From Amia ocellicauda (lineage: Eukaryota > Chordata > Actinopteri > Amiiformes > Amiidae): 64,000 nucleotides of DNA. The stretch is from NCBI RefSeq assembly GCF_036373705.1, contig NC_089858.1:35578249-35642248 (forward strand). The letters run 5' to 3'. Positions 1 to 18,631 of this stretch are shown in pieces; position 1 is the stretch's first letter, and each line of letters opens with the position of its first letter. The position numbers and the translations under genes were made by a program. Under the pieces are notes generated by a model, which was given only the letters and a program-made list of their open reading frames with translations, ran no database searches and was not told the DNA's origin.

Positions 1-2384
1 GGGTTGACCGGACCAGTGAGGCAATCCTCAAACCTACAGACCGTTCTAGGACTTCACTGAACAAGCGCGATGGCAGAGATCCATTCGGGTTTCTCATCTT
101 CTAAAGATTTATACAAATTGGTCCCACACGTGTAGTCTAAAAGCTTTAAAACTTTATAGTTTAAAATGTTAAAAAATAAAAATCAGGACTGGTGATGCAA
201 AACTCCAGTCCTACACTGGTCTGATAGGTGTGTGTCACCCACACTGATCACAGGATTAGCTTGGCATCAGAACTAGCTGTGCTGCCTCAGTCAAAATAGT
301 GTAAGAAAACCAAACAATCCTGCCCCCAATTGAAAAAGACTGCAATACTTAAAATGATTTCAAACATGGTGGAAATAAGTTTGTGGCATTAAAAATGTAA
401 AGAATAAAAGTCATATGTACACGAGTTTAATTTCACCACAAAACTCATGGAGACATCACAGGCAGAGACTTTGACAAGCACTGGGTCAGAAAGCACAGTG
501 TGCAGAGCACTGCCCTAACTAATGAGGACCAAGACTACCCCTTCCCCCATGCAAAACACCTCACAATTACCATCAACAGATTCCATGCAATGTAACACTT
601 CCACACAGCTGTTAGGCAAAAAAACCAAACACTGGGCGTAAAAGGGGGAAAGGTTGTGTTCAAGGTGCTGCTACAGAGTTACAAATCTCCAGGGTTTGCA
701 AGATAAAATAAAACTAAACCTAAAAATAACTTTCTCCTTAGTCTATCCAGCCAAGAAGCAGATCTTCTGGGGTGGGGGTGTTCTTTTACACTGTTGCCTT
801 GATGCTCCTGCAGCCCAATTTTTTACCGACACAGCCAGGTATGCAGTAACATTACCCGTTTATGCAAACCAACATGTGTCCTCCCCGTTTTGAGTGGCTG
901 CTATGGCCCCTGGTTTGTCTGCACGAGAAGGCACGTGGGGGGGGGGGGGGAAGCTGCTCCTGTCAGGGAACTCATTCCCTGTCGTCCCTTACCTCCAGCC
1001 TACCCTGAAGATTCACACAATTTGCAGTACCATACCAACACCCCCCCAGTCCTGAACCACAAGCACCCTGCCAGGCGAGACCCACAACCCTATAAGTGGC
1101 AATGCTGACTAGGTTGGCACAAATAAGACGCAGTAGAGTATGAGTAAGTCTCAGTCGGGTAGTGGTGGGGGGGGGGGGGGGGCATCAAATAAAATTGGCT
1201 TTAACAAATCCGCTGTCATGAGCCGAGTCCATCTGGCTGCGTCGTATTCCCCAGGGCAGCTACACTGAGACCGCATGCTCTGCCGACTCCCACAGGAGCC
1301 GAAACCCAGTTCCTCAAGGTACCGCAGCAAGGCCAGTGCAGACCAACAAGGTTAAATGTTGCAAAACCTGCTTGCTCTCTCCAAGGGCATTGGAGACACC
1401 CAATCAGGAATTCAAGCATTTATTCATTCATTTAAACACTGAAAAAACCCTTTTTTCTCTACGTGTCTGACAAATTGAAGATATTGGTTTGGCTTGTGTA
1501 TATTTTAAACAAATTCACTGAAGTGAGTGGGGTCCTGGTTATCTTTGGACTCTGCTGGTTATGCACAGAATGAAGGAAAAAAAAGTTGTGTTGCAGCAAG
1601 TTCTTGTTTGGAAAAGAACAATTCAGAAGAAAAAGCAGTCCCAGTCCAATTAAAACTGTACAATGTCTAAAACACATCATTACCAGTTCACTCTGGACAG
1701 TAGACCACTAAAGCATTAAACATAAATCCCATTGTATTACCCAAAAAAAGTTTTAAATTGCACTTTTATACTATGTTCTGAAGCACATCAGCAACACGAT
1801 CGGTTACAAAAACAATTCAGTTCAAAATTCAGAAGATAACAATTTGTTTAAAAAGAAAAAAAAAAACAGTTATACACATTTCTGGAGGGCAATGGAAAAA
1901 TAAGAAGTTGGAGGTCTGCTCATGTACCAAATAAAATGTTTCAATAGCACTCCAATTGGGACGAATAAATCGACTGATCCGCTTAGAAAACTGTATTCCG
2001 TAAATAAGGAGGCGCCTCATGGAGGAGGGGGGCGGAGGCGCTGGTTCGTCTGTCCAAATCGCCATTCCTCTCGCACGTGAGGGGCTAGATGGGGTCTGCA
2101 GTTCGTAATGTTCAACAAGTGTGGAAGATGGGGGAGGCGCGTGCTGTAGGAGGGGGGATGTGCCTTTTATTGAATTAAAACAAGGGGGGGGGGGGGGGGG
2201 GAAAAAAAAAAAAAAAAAAAAAAAGCATGGACCAAAAATAAAGCTGAAAATACTCAGTAAATGCAGGAATCTCCCAAAATCTTTTCCTTGGAACTCGGGA
2301 AATCTTCAAAGTATGTCGTGTGTCCTAGAAAATCTTTATTTTTATCTTTAACTCATCAGCTTGGCAGACACTGCGCTTACTTAC
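1..2384 (-). other. tia1: Downstream / probable 3' UTR region of tia1
   Basis: No confident coding exon was found here. On the minus strand AATAAA-type hexamers lie just past the last placed exon (near 2340 and near 2165), so 3' ends could form here. A mononucleotide block (about 18 G then about 22 A on the plus strand, about 2185-2224) and G-runs at 940-950 and 1168-1181 interrupt the region. The final tia1 coding exon, about 45 residues in other vertebrates, should lie on this strand downstream of 2385. I looked for its glutamine/proline-rich tail and could not identify it. Confidence 0.4.
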
Positions 2385-10181
<7,797 letters not shown>

Positions 10182-10430
10182 CTTCGTCCAGAGAGTGCTG
10201 CGACCCTGAGAGTAAATCCTTAGCGCGTTATATTTCTGACGGATTGTGTCCGAGTGGCTTTCAAACAGCACAAACTCTCCCGTCGCCGCCTGCTCCTGTT
10301 TTGAACAATAGAAAAGCGACACAAGATGGCGGCGGAGTCGGAGCGGATATACCGTCGCGCATGCGCACTGGGGGGAGCGGGGGCTGAGATCAGTCCAGCG
10401 GGCTGGGCAGAGCGTGCATCACCATTGGTC
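10182..10430 (-). promoter_or_regulatory. tia1: tia1 5' UTR and CpG-rich TATA-less promoter
   Basis: CpG-dense sequence just upstream of the tia1 start. Three recognisable sites: a YY1-type AAGATGGCGGC at 10323-10333, a palindromic NRF1-type CGCGCATGCGCA at 10356-10367, and an NF-Y ATTGG box at 10424-10428. This is the usual make-up of a housekeeping RNA-binding-protein promoter. No TATA box is seen. The transcription start is inferred, not shown. Confidence 0.65.
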
Positions 10431-10595
10431 CGTTTATTGAAAATGTTGGGTAATCCTGGTATTACGTGGTCGATTATAACCCGGAATGTAATTTATCATG
10501 TGCATTTGTATTTTAATTAAAATGTGTTAACGATGTGTGCATAGCAGTAGCCTACTTATACAATAATGGCAACAAAAGACGTAAATAAAAACATG

Positions 10596-10666
10596 TGCGC
10601 CGCCCGGGAATCGAACCCGGGTCGCAAGAATGGGAATCTTGCATGATACCACTACACCAGCGGCGC
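10596..10666 (-). tRNA. tRNA-Gly (anticodon CCC)
   Basis: 71 nt, read on the minus strand from 10666. The acceptor stem GCGCCGC pairs with GCGGCGC and is followed by discriminator A. The A box (TGGTGTAGTGG) and B box (GGTTCGATTCC) are intact. The anticodon arm CAAGA-TTCCCAT-TCTTG places anticodon CCC at 10632-10634. All stems pair and there is no intron. It matches the eukaryotic cytosolic tRNA-Gly-CCC. A T-run terminator is not obvious in the few bases immediately after. Confidence 0.97.
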
Positions 10667-10699
10667 TGTTAAGTTTCATTGCACAGCGATGCCTTATAT

Positions 10700-11934
10700 C
10701 CTAACTAGTAATCATGACGTAATTTCTATTGACTGAGGTTTATTGCTTCAGTTAATATAGTTTTATAACTTCAGTTTTGTACGATGCCCATTCCATCGCA
10801 GTGTATTTGAGTGCAAGCATCCTCCAAGGACGACATCCAAAATAATACATAAATAAATAATAGTATCTGGTTAAGGTTGTTGAAGCTTTCATTTTATCAC
10901 ATTTCTGATCTAATTACACAGTTTAAACTAATCCATAACTCATTAACATACATAAATAAATAACTACATAATATATCATGAATCCCTTTATTGCAGATAC
11001 AGCTACATTTCGACATGACTGGAGGACTGCTCTAAGAGATCTGAAGACTATGATATATCTATAGAGAGAGAGTGTGCCATTATGTGTTCTGTTGCCTCTA
11101 ACCTGCTTTTTTCTACTGAAAAAACATTACTGCGCTGTCATTGAAGATTTGGACATGGATGTAAACTCAGCACTGAGTTTTACATCAAAAGGGTCTCTCA
11201 AAGGTGTGTTTCTATGCCATCAAAGATGATGTTGCATTACAAAATATTTATTGTGTGAATTGGAAGCCACAACCACAAAACTCCACTCCCTAGAGTACCC
11301 CAGCATCTTTCAGTTTTCATTCCAACCTCAGCTCTCAATTACTTAAACAATTATTTTTTCAGACCTGTTGAACATTGTTCATAGGTTATTCTTCACAGTT
11401 GACTCCTAAAGGTTTTGATTGTGGTTGCCACTCTACTCGTGAAGGAGTCTGCAGCCGTGGAAGAACTGTTAATCAAGGTCAATGAATCAGAACCAGTTAG
11501 TTGTAACTGACTGCTCTATATGTGTACGCTGTGTGTGCTGGGTGCCAGGTAGGTTTTAATCTGCTAAAATTAGGAAAGTTAAGAACTGGAGATAAAACGC
11601 CTCAGACAAAATGCTGTGACGGGAGAGGACAGGCTGTGAAATGGGTTTTGCTCTTTGGGCTTCTGCACACCATCACTGTTCACAGGTCCCCCCACCAGCC
11701 CTTAGCCGGGTCTCCAGCCGGGGCACGGGGACAGGGTTAAAATGGCTTGGGTGATCCACCAAGAGGAGTGGAATAAAAGGTGTGGAGTGGAAACCAGAAG
11801 AGCCAGGACTGGGGCCAACAGCCGGGCACGGCCCTGAGCCCAGCTACCCAAGCCTTGGCTGCGGTGGAGCTTTCCTGTCTGCTAACTGTGGATATTCTCT
11901 CCCCCCTTCTCCCTTCAGGTGCTCAGTGTATATC

Positions 11935-11971
<37 letters not shown>

Positions 11972-12109
11972 TGTTTATCTTTCTTTGGCCTGACTGCCTG
12001 TCTGTCCTTTACTCTGTAACATCAATGTAATTCCCTCCACCTCTGTCCCTCTCCCTCCCTTTGTGTCATCAGGGTGTTTGTAACCACCTCCATCCCCTCC
12101 CCTCTTCAG
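10700..12109. other. Intergenic stretch with one MITE-like fragment and a CT microsatellite
   Basis: No exon could be supported. Sequence near 11275-11400 (a CTCCACTCC..AGTACCCC motif, then TTCATTCCAACC and CAATTACTTAAACAATTA) resembles one half of the hAT-like MITE at 38500-38689. A (CT)n tract lies at 11938-11969. Missing 5' exons of dguok (P-loop exon) were looked for here and not found. Confidence 0.5.
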
Positions 12110-12231
12110 GGTGAGGTGTCCTCCCAGCAGATGGGCAATAACCTGCTGCAGATGATGTACCAGGAACCCCTGTGCTGGTCCTACACATTCCAGACCTTCT
12201 CCTATATGGGTCACATTAAGGTCCAGCTGTG
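12110..12231 (+). pseudogene. dguok: Deoxyguanosine kinase exon (central, helical part), probably of a broken gene
   Basis: Preceded by a good acceptor (CCCCTCTTCAG). Reads [20 protein letters not shown], then [20 protein letters not shown], and aligns with the deoxyguanosine/deoxycytidine kinase family. Mitochondrial deoxyguanosine kinase phosphorylates purine deoxynucleosides for mitochondrial DNA synthesis. The Cys before WSYTFQ and the His in MGHIK stand where relatives have Arg; both changes fit CpG decay (CGC to TGC or CAC). The exon runs directly into a GT microsatellite, so its donor is poor. Other exons (P-loop, DRS-type, LID) are missing nearby. An annotated partial gene is possible; a decaying pseudogene is my preferred reading. 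Confidence 0.7.
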
Positions 12232-12288
12232 GTGTGTGTGTGTGTGTTTGTGTGTGTGGGGGAGCATATTTATGTTTATATTATCATT

Positions 12289-12661
12289 ATTATTTATTTA
12301 TTAGCAGATATCCTTATCCAGGGCGACTTACAAAATATAAGAGCAATACGAAGTGCAGTAATACAGTACAGTTCAAAGCAGAATGCAATTTACAAATTCC
12401 AAGTGTAGGAGAGCGCAGGATCGAGGGTGACTCCTAGGTTCTTAGTGAAAGAAGAGAGAGTGTTGTAGATTCCAAGGGGATTGAGATTGAGGAAGAGGGG
12501 GGGGAAAAGAGGAGATCCGATTTGAAGAGGTTGAGCTTGAGGTGGTGCGAGTACATCCAGGCAGAGATAGCAGACAAGCAGGAAGAGATGCGAGAGGGGA
12601 TAAGAGTGTCGGATGAGGGAAAAGACAGGAAGATCTGGGCATCATCTGTGTAGACATGGTA
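12289..12661 (-). mobile_element. L2-like LINE, 3' part of the outer (older) copy, left piece
   Basis: On the minus strand this is the 3' end of an L2-type retrotransposon: RT-like sequence followed by the tail containing AGTCGCCCTGGATAAGG near 12305-12330. It is the reverse complement of material at about 13375-14100. It resumes at 14136-14243, so the copy at 12662-14135 was inserted into it. Confidence 0.75.
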
Positions 12662-14135
12662 CGAGAATCACGTCTCCTACCGACCAAGCTTCCTTTTCTT
12701 CATTCTCACCTCTCTCGGACTCTGAACTTTCCTCTCTCCTCCTAAGTCACAAACCTACAACGTGTGCCCTGGACCCTCTCCCTACTCGCCTCCTCCAAGC
12801 GACCGCTCCTGATCTACTCCCCTTCATCTCCTCCCTCCATAACTCCTCCCTCCTCTCTGGCTGTTTCCCCTCTGCATTTAAACAAGCTGCTGTCATCCCA
12901 CTCCTCAAGAAACCTACCCTTGACCCCACCTCTCCTCAGAACTACCGCCCTGTCTCCCTACTCCCCTTCCTCTCAAAGACTCTCGAGCAGGCGGTCCACC
13001 ATCAGCTCTCTGCCTTTCTGTCCCATCACTCACTCCTGGATCCTCTGCAATCCGGCTTCCGCACAGCTCACTCCACTGAGACTGCTCTCCTGGCAGTCAC
13101 TGACTCCCTCAGCTGTGCTCGGGCAGCCTCCCTCTTCTCACTCCATCCTCCTCTCCTGCCTCACTGACCTTGGAATCTCTGGAAATGCCTGGTTCTCCTC
13201 CTACCTCAACGACCGGATCTACCAAGTGACATGGTGAGGTTCCTCATCCACCCCCAGCCTCTCCTCACAGGCGTACCCCAAGGCATCGTCCTGGGCCCCC
13301 TCCTGCTCTCTCTCTACACTCGCTCCCCGGGCCCCCTCATCGCACCCCATGGTTTCTCCTACCACTTCTACGCAGATGATGCCCAGATCTTCCTGTCTTT
13401 TCCCTCGCATCTCTTCCTGCTTGTCTGTTATCTCCGCCTGGATGCACTCGCACCACCTCAAGCTCAACCTCTCCAAATCGGATCTCCTCTTTTTTCCCCA
13501 CTCTGATCACCTTCTGCTGATCTCTCCATCTCAATCTCCTTGGAATCTACAACACTCTCTTCTTCTTCTTCTGCTAAGAATGTAGGAGTCACCCTCAATC
13601 CTGTGCTCTCCTACACTCCATCACCACGCTGACACGCACCTGCAGATTCTTCTTGAGCAACATACACCAAATCTGACCCTTCCACACCAACTACTCGACT
13701 GAGCTGCTCACCCAGTTACTGGTCCTCTCCCGCCTGGACTACTGCAACTCCCTCCTGGCCGGTCTGCCTGCAACTACTACTACTACTGCAACTCTGCGGC
13801 TCGTCTGGTGTCTCTCTGCCCGATTCGCACACGCTACTCCACTGCTCCGCTCCCTCCATTGGCTCCCGATACTGGCACGCATTCAGTTCAAGACCACACT
13901 GCATTTTGATTTCCCCAATGCTCCTTTTCCCTTGGCCCTTGACTGTGACCTAACACCTTTTCTGCTCTCAGCTCTTTCAATCCAGGATGTAAGACCTCAT
14001 ATATTGTATACACTTGTGTAAATTGGAATTTGTAATGTTTTGTGCCTTGAACTGCACTGCATTTTGGCACTTTTTGTACTTGGATAAGGATAAGGGCATA
14101 TGCTAAGAAATAAATAATAATAATTATAATAATTA
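12662..14135 (+). mobile_element. L2-like LINE, 5'-truncated inner copy with degenerate reverse transcriptase
   Basis: The plus strand encodes reverse-transcriptase pieces: a NYRPVSLLPFLSKTLEQAVH block near 12940-13000, SGFRTAHSTETALLAV near 13055, [17 protein letters not shown] near 13273, and the catalytic [11 protein letters not shown] near 13368. Frames change several times, so it is inactive. It ends in a GGATAAGGATAAGGGCATATGCTAAG-type tail (about 14082-14107) and an ATAATAATTATAATAATTA run. The end motif and protein order place it in the L2 clade. Confidence 0.8.
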
Positions 14136-14243
14136 TAGGAGAAACCATGGGATGCAATGAGGGGGCCCAGGAAGCGAGTGTAGAGAAAGAACAGGAGGGG
14201 GCCTAGGACAGAGCCTTGGGGTAAACCTGTGAGGAGAGGTTGA
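14136..14243 (-). mobile_element. L2-like LINE, right piece of the outer copy
   Basis: Reverse complement of about 13255-13360 (around the GVPQG motif). It is continuous with the piece ending at 12661 once the inner LINE is removed. Confidence 0.7.
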
Positions 14244-14311
14244 AGTGTGGACTTTGTTCTAGCCGTACGATTTTCATATTAAGAGACAGGCAGTGTAACC
14301 CACTCCTCCAG

Positions 14312-14411
14312 GCTGCACTTTGAGCACCTGAAGAAAACCCCAGTCCTGGTCCTGGATGTCAGTGAGGAGTTTGAGGAGAACAAGGTGGTTCAGGACAGAC
14401 TGCTGGACCAG
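14312..14411 (+). pseudogene. dguok: Deoxyguanosine kinase penultimate exon, probably of a broken gene
   Basis: Acceptor CACTCCTCCAG and donor GTATGC flank an open 100-bp exon reading LHFEHLKKTPVLVLDVSEEF, then EENKVVQDRLLDQ. This matches the carboxy-terminal part of deoxyguanosine kinase (LHFE...PVLVLDV), more closely than deoxycytidine kinase. About 100 residues that should lie between this exon and the one at 12110, including the DRS and LID motifs, are absent; the gap holds only nested LINEs. A final short exon was not identified downstream. Confidence 0.7.
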
Positions 14412-15735
14412 GTATGCAGAGTATTTTTTGATCAATTGATTTTATAACTGGCGTAGCTATGGCTTTAAACACATTACTCCTTAACACTGACCTCCAATGA
14501 GTATAACATGGCAATGGGAATGAAGAGACAGTGGCAGCATCATTCCTCTTGTTCTCTGACACTCACACACACTCTCTCTCACACTCACTGACACACACAC
14601 ATCAGTCTGTACTGAAAAATATGTATGGACTTCAGTGGAGCTATTTAGCTTGTCTATAAAGTGCTATTGTGTGTAGTATTGTACAGTATAAGGACCTTGA
14701 TGTGACCCTGGAAGATACAGTGAGGTTGTAATTCAATACATGTCATGGGAGACATTTATTGTTATTATTATTATTTGTTGTCTTTTCCCTGTGCTGAGAT
14801 GAAGTACCGGGTCATGCTGTGGGCTCCCCTGCTCAACTGCTTTTCTCCTCCAGCCCTGATCACAAAAACGTGATCCAGGTAGAAATCTAAATAGAAACTT
14901 ATTATGTCAAGGAGTTTTAAAGCTGACCTCATCTTCTCCTGTGTGGCTGTTATTAGGAGGGTGGATCTGTTGCAATAAAATGTTTTTTGTGATGGACTGT
15001 TTTTGGAGTTCTATGTTATAGGTTGTACCATCAACAATTAATTTACCATTGTAGTGTTTCTTGGCCCCATTTAGAGTACTTGGACACTGTGGTGTGGGGC
15101 CCTCCCAGGCACCTTCTCAGGGCAGGCTACGCCCAGACAGAATTCAAAGCACTGGCATTGATCATATTTTATGCAGCCAATCACTTTGCAGGAAATGATT
15201 GTCAATTAATCACCTGCCCAAGGAAATTGTCGATTGGTCACAAAAGGAGGTAACACATGTGCCTCAGTGCTGTGTTACTATGGAAGAGTTGGCTTGATGT
15301 TAGTAAATGGATGAGGTAGTTTTGAGATTGTAAATCAGGAGATGCAACTGCTAAAGTAGCATGCTATATTTACAAGCAAATGGGTTTTATAAGATGTGTT
15401 ATTTTTACAGTCAGACAGATCTGTGGAATTACAATGATCTTGAATGTTACTCTCACTTCATTATCATTTATTAAAAGCAATGGAAGTTAGCTATAAGCAA
15501 GGCTAGTTTGATAGGACAAATAAACTGATGTGACATTTAACATTCTTTGTGAAAAAGTAGTGCTAAAAGTATATTGGGTCAACATAGTACACAAATATTA
15601 TACTAGAGCCCTTCCCCTTGCTAAATTGATTACAAAGAGGTTGTAGAAAACACAGTGGACCAGTCAGTCACCCCATCCAGAGGAACATGAATGCAAATGA
15701 AGACTCATCTACTTTTGAGCTTAATATTAAACTTT
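14412..15735. other. Intergenic stretch, nothing supported
   Basis: AT-rich, no recognisable exon. A short imperfect palindrome CCTGATCACAAAAACGTGATCC lies near 14855-14880. The last coding exon of dguok would be expected here and was not found. Confidence 0.4.
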
Positions 15736-15739
15736 TTAT

Positions 15740-15935
15740 TTTTATTTTTTTATTATTAACACAGCATCATTCTTCTATAAGATGAGATATTGGAAAGTCC
15801 TCAATATAAATCAAATATACATTTTCCAAAAGCTATAGTGATCTAGTTCTTAATCCAGCTCCTTCGTCTCAGGCGTCGCACAGCACAGATGGGAGAAGAA
15901 GGTCACAGACATGATCGCACGTGGAGGGTGTTGTG
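15740..15935 (-). pseudogene. Duplicated copy (copy B) of the Cys-rich terminal exon, left part
   Basis: Similar to 19378-19930, with about 300 bp fewer in the middle. The repeat block AACACAGCATCRTTCTTCT (15760) recurs at 19384. The exon-like part 15855-15930, minus strand, matches the exon at 19745-19935 but contains in-frame stops. Its remaining part is at 19264-19340, beyond a 3.3-kb insertion. Confidence 0.6.
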
Positions 15936-16831
15936 TATGAGGCGCCATTAGGGAATTCACTCCGTGGTGCACACACTATATAGTGAGACGCGTACGATGA
16001 GATTTCTGCTCACACACTATCCTGAGATACTACCGCACACAGTGAGAATGGTCATCAGTGTCAGGTCCACACCCATTTGTTCACACATATGCCACTTTTA
16101 AGATATAGCATCAGGTGTAGCCAGGGCAGAGATTTATTTCTTTAAAAATCCATTTGAATTATTGTCTGGGAAGATGTCCCACTAGAATTAGCTCTTTTGG
16201 AAGAGAACAGCTGTCTTCCGTGACAGGTTTATGGAAAATTACAATAATGTTGCGCTATATAAGAAATAACCAATAACCGTGGGGGGGGAGGGGGGGGGAG
16301 ATGGGGTGTAGTCCAATACAGTAGAAAATGTAATCATGTTCCACTAGAACCGCCAAGATTTCAGACTAAATACAACTGCCACACCCGCAACATCTGCACC
16401 TCCTTCATAAAACACCTTTGAAATGCAAATTAAAAACAGTTGGTTAAAAATACGTTTACGGGCAGGTCTACACACTTAATACGGAAAAAGCTTAACATTG
16501 CTTAATGTGCTTTAATATACCCATTCATTTTCAGGGTTTGTACATTTACAGATAGCCAATTCCTAATCCTATGAATAAAGGATGGGTAGGTGTTTAATGA
16601 ATGTACTTTAAACATTATTTATATTAAAACTTTAAAAATTAAAAGACAGACACCTATCAGACCAGTACTTTCAAGAATAGCATTTCAAGCAATATTAAAA
16701 ACATAAGTATCATCATGTTAAGCCCCATTAACATTAACCGCAATTGGTTATAATAAGTATAACAGTCGTATTTATGTAGATATCCAATATTTTGTATATG
16801 GGACCGGTGACTGTTGTATATTTTGGATGTA

Positions 16832-17714
16832 CACTGATCTGCCATAACATTATGACCACTGACAGGTGACGTGAATAACACTGCTAATCTCCTTATCATG
16901 GCACCTGTCATTGGGTGGGATATATTAGGCAGCAAGTGAACATTTTGACCTCAAAGTTGATGTATTAGAAGCAGGAAAAATGGGCAGCATAACGATCTGA
17001 GCGACTTTGACAAGGGCCAAATTGTGATGGCTAGACGACTGGGTCAGAGCATCTCCAAAACTGCAGCTCTTGTTGGGTGTTCCCAGTCTGCAGTGCTCAG
17101 TACCTATCAAAAGTGGTCCAAGGAAGGAAAAGCGGTGAACCGGCGACAGGGTCATGGGCGGCCAAGGCTCACTAATGCACGTGGGGAGCAAAGGCTGGCC
17201 CGTGTGGTCCAATCCAACAGACGAGCTACTGTAGCTCACGTTAATGCTGGTTCTGAAAGAAAGGTGTCAGAACACACAGTGCATTGCAGTTTGTTGCGTA
17301 TGGGGCTGCGTAGCCGCAGACCAGTCAGGGTGCCCATGCTGACCCCTGTCCACTGCCGAAAGCACCTACAATGGACTCGTGAGCATCAGAACTGGACCAC
17401 GGAGCAATGGAAGAAGGTGGCCTGGTCTGATGAATCACGAGTTCAAGGTGTTGACTTGGCCTCCAAATTCCCCAGATCTCAATCCAATCGAGAATCTGTG
17501 GGATGTGCTGGACAAACAAGTCCAATCCATGGAGGCCCCACCTCGCAACTTACAGGACTTAAAGGATCTGCTGCTAACGTCTTGGTGCCAGATACCACAG
17601 CACACCTTCAGAGGTCTAGTGGAGTCCATGCCTCGACGGGTCAGGGCTGTTTTGGCAGCCAAATGGGGACCAACACAATATTAGGCAGGTGGTCATAATG
17701 TTATGGCTGATCGG
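16832..17714 (+). mobile_element. Tc1/mariner element, internally deleted
   Basis: The terminal inverted repeat CACTGATCTGCCATAACATT at 16832 has its complement at 17689-17714, and TA dinucleotides flank both ends (16830-16831, 17715-17716). It is 883 bp, against about 1.2-1.6 kb for complete relatives. It encodes a broken transposase (next entry). Confidence 0.9.
17024..17684 (+). pseudogene. Tc1-type transposase, frame-broken and lacking its middle
   Basis: The first part has the paired-type helix-turn-helix ([20 protein letters not shown]), a GRPRLT hook and the first catalytic Asp in WSDESR, near 17433. Sequence then jumps near 17441 to [18 protein letters not shown] in another frame, carrying the catalytic Glu, and ends TQY-stop at 17684. 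The block with the second catalytic Asp (DNA/DNDP type) is deleted, so it cannot act. Confidence 0.88.
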
Positions 17715-18168
17715 TATACGTGGTTACATTATAAGTGCAGTAAAGCCATGTTGAGCATTTTCCCCACATTAAGTGCAATTTACACTTAACTACCATAATG
17801 CTTCACAAGATACTTATGTTTTAAGAAATATTAAAAGCATCAAGTTTTTTGTCATGGGTGTCTGTCTTGTCATTTATGATGTTTGGATGCAAACAGGTTG
17901 GTTTTCAGTACAGTAAGCCATATTATGCTCCTCAACATTTAAAATTCACATTCAAATTGATTATATGCAGGGCTTAAAGGGGATCTCCACCGAAATTCCA
18001 GTTTCTAAATTCACAGGTTATTCTATTAGTAGAAACATATTCTGTGCAGTGAGTGTTCCATGTCCAGCTCATTCTATGCAACAGAAATCAGCGATCGTGA
18101 AATATGCCATGACATCACACAGGTGGTAACTCTGGAGCTGCTTTGCTGGAAGTGAATGGAGAAAATCA

Positions 18169-18551
18169 GAAAAGTCACAAAAATAATTTAAAACAAACAT
18201 TTTATCGAAATACCCCATCACCCTATTTTTCAAAAAAAAAAAACATCGGTTGGTTCACAACCCAGATCTGTCACTATCATCTTACATGATTATTTTATTT
18301 GAGGGACGACGTGTAGAGTACAGCAGAGTGCAAACTGTGCAAGCTTGTTCTCCAAAGAGGAATCCGGCTCTTTGTTTTAATCTGACTGCTGGCAGAAGCG
18401 AGAAGACTGAAGAAGATTAAAACAAAGAGCCGGATTCCTCTTTGGAGAACAAGCTTGCACAGTTTGCACTCTGCTGTACTCTACACGTCGTCCCTCAAAT
18501 AAAATAATATTTCGATAAAATGTTTGTTTTAAATTATTTTTGTGACTTTTC
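18169..18551. repeat. Fold-back palindrome (long inverted repeat)
   Basis: The arm 18169-18382 is the reverse complement of 18415-18551, with a spacer of about 32 bp. The inner ~105 bp of each arm (GATTAAAACAAAGAGCCGG through to the GGGACGACGTG region) looks perfectly complementary. The left arm carries about 77 extra bp (about 18213-18290, with a poly-A run). If transcribed it would form a long hairpin. Confidence 0.9.
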
Positions 18552-18631
18552 TTTTCAGCTGTTCTCCTCCAAAAGAGCTAATTCTAGTGGGATGTATTGC
18601 CAGACAACAATGTATAGGGAAGGATCTGAGT

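Noticed and set aside
1829-2065. Candidate terminal tia1 exon (minus strand, Pro-rich)
   Set aside because: No similarity to the conserved Q/G/Y tail could be seen, and the frame joined to exon 11 quickly stops.
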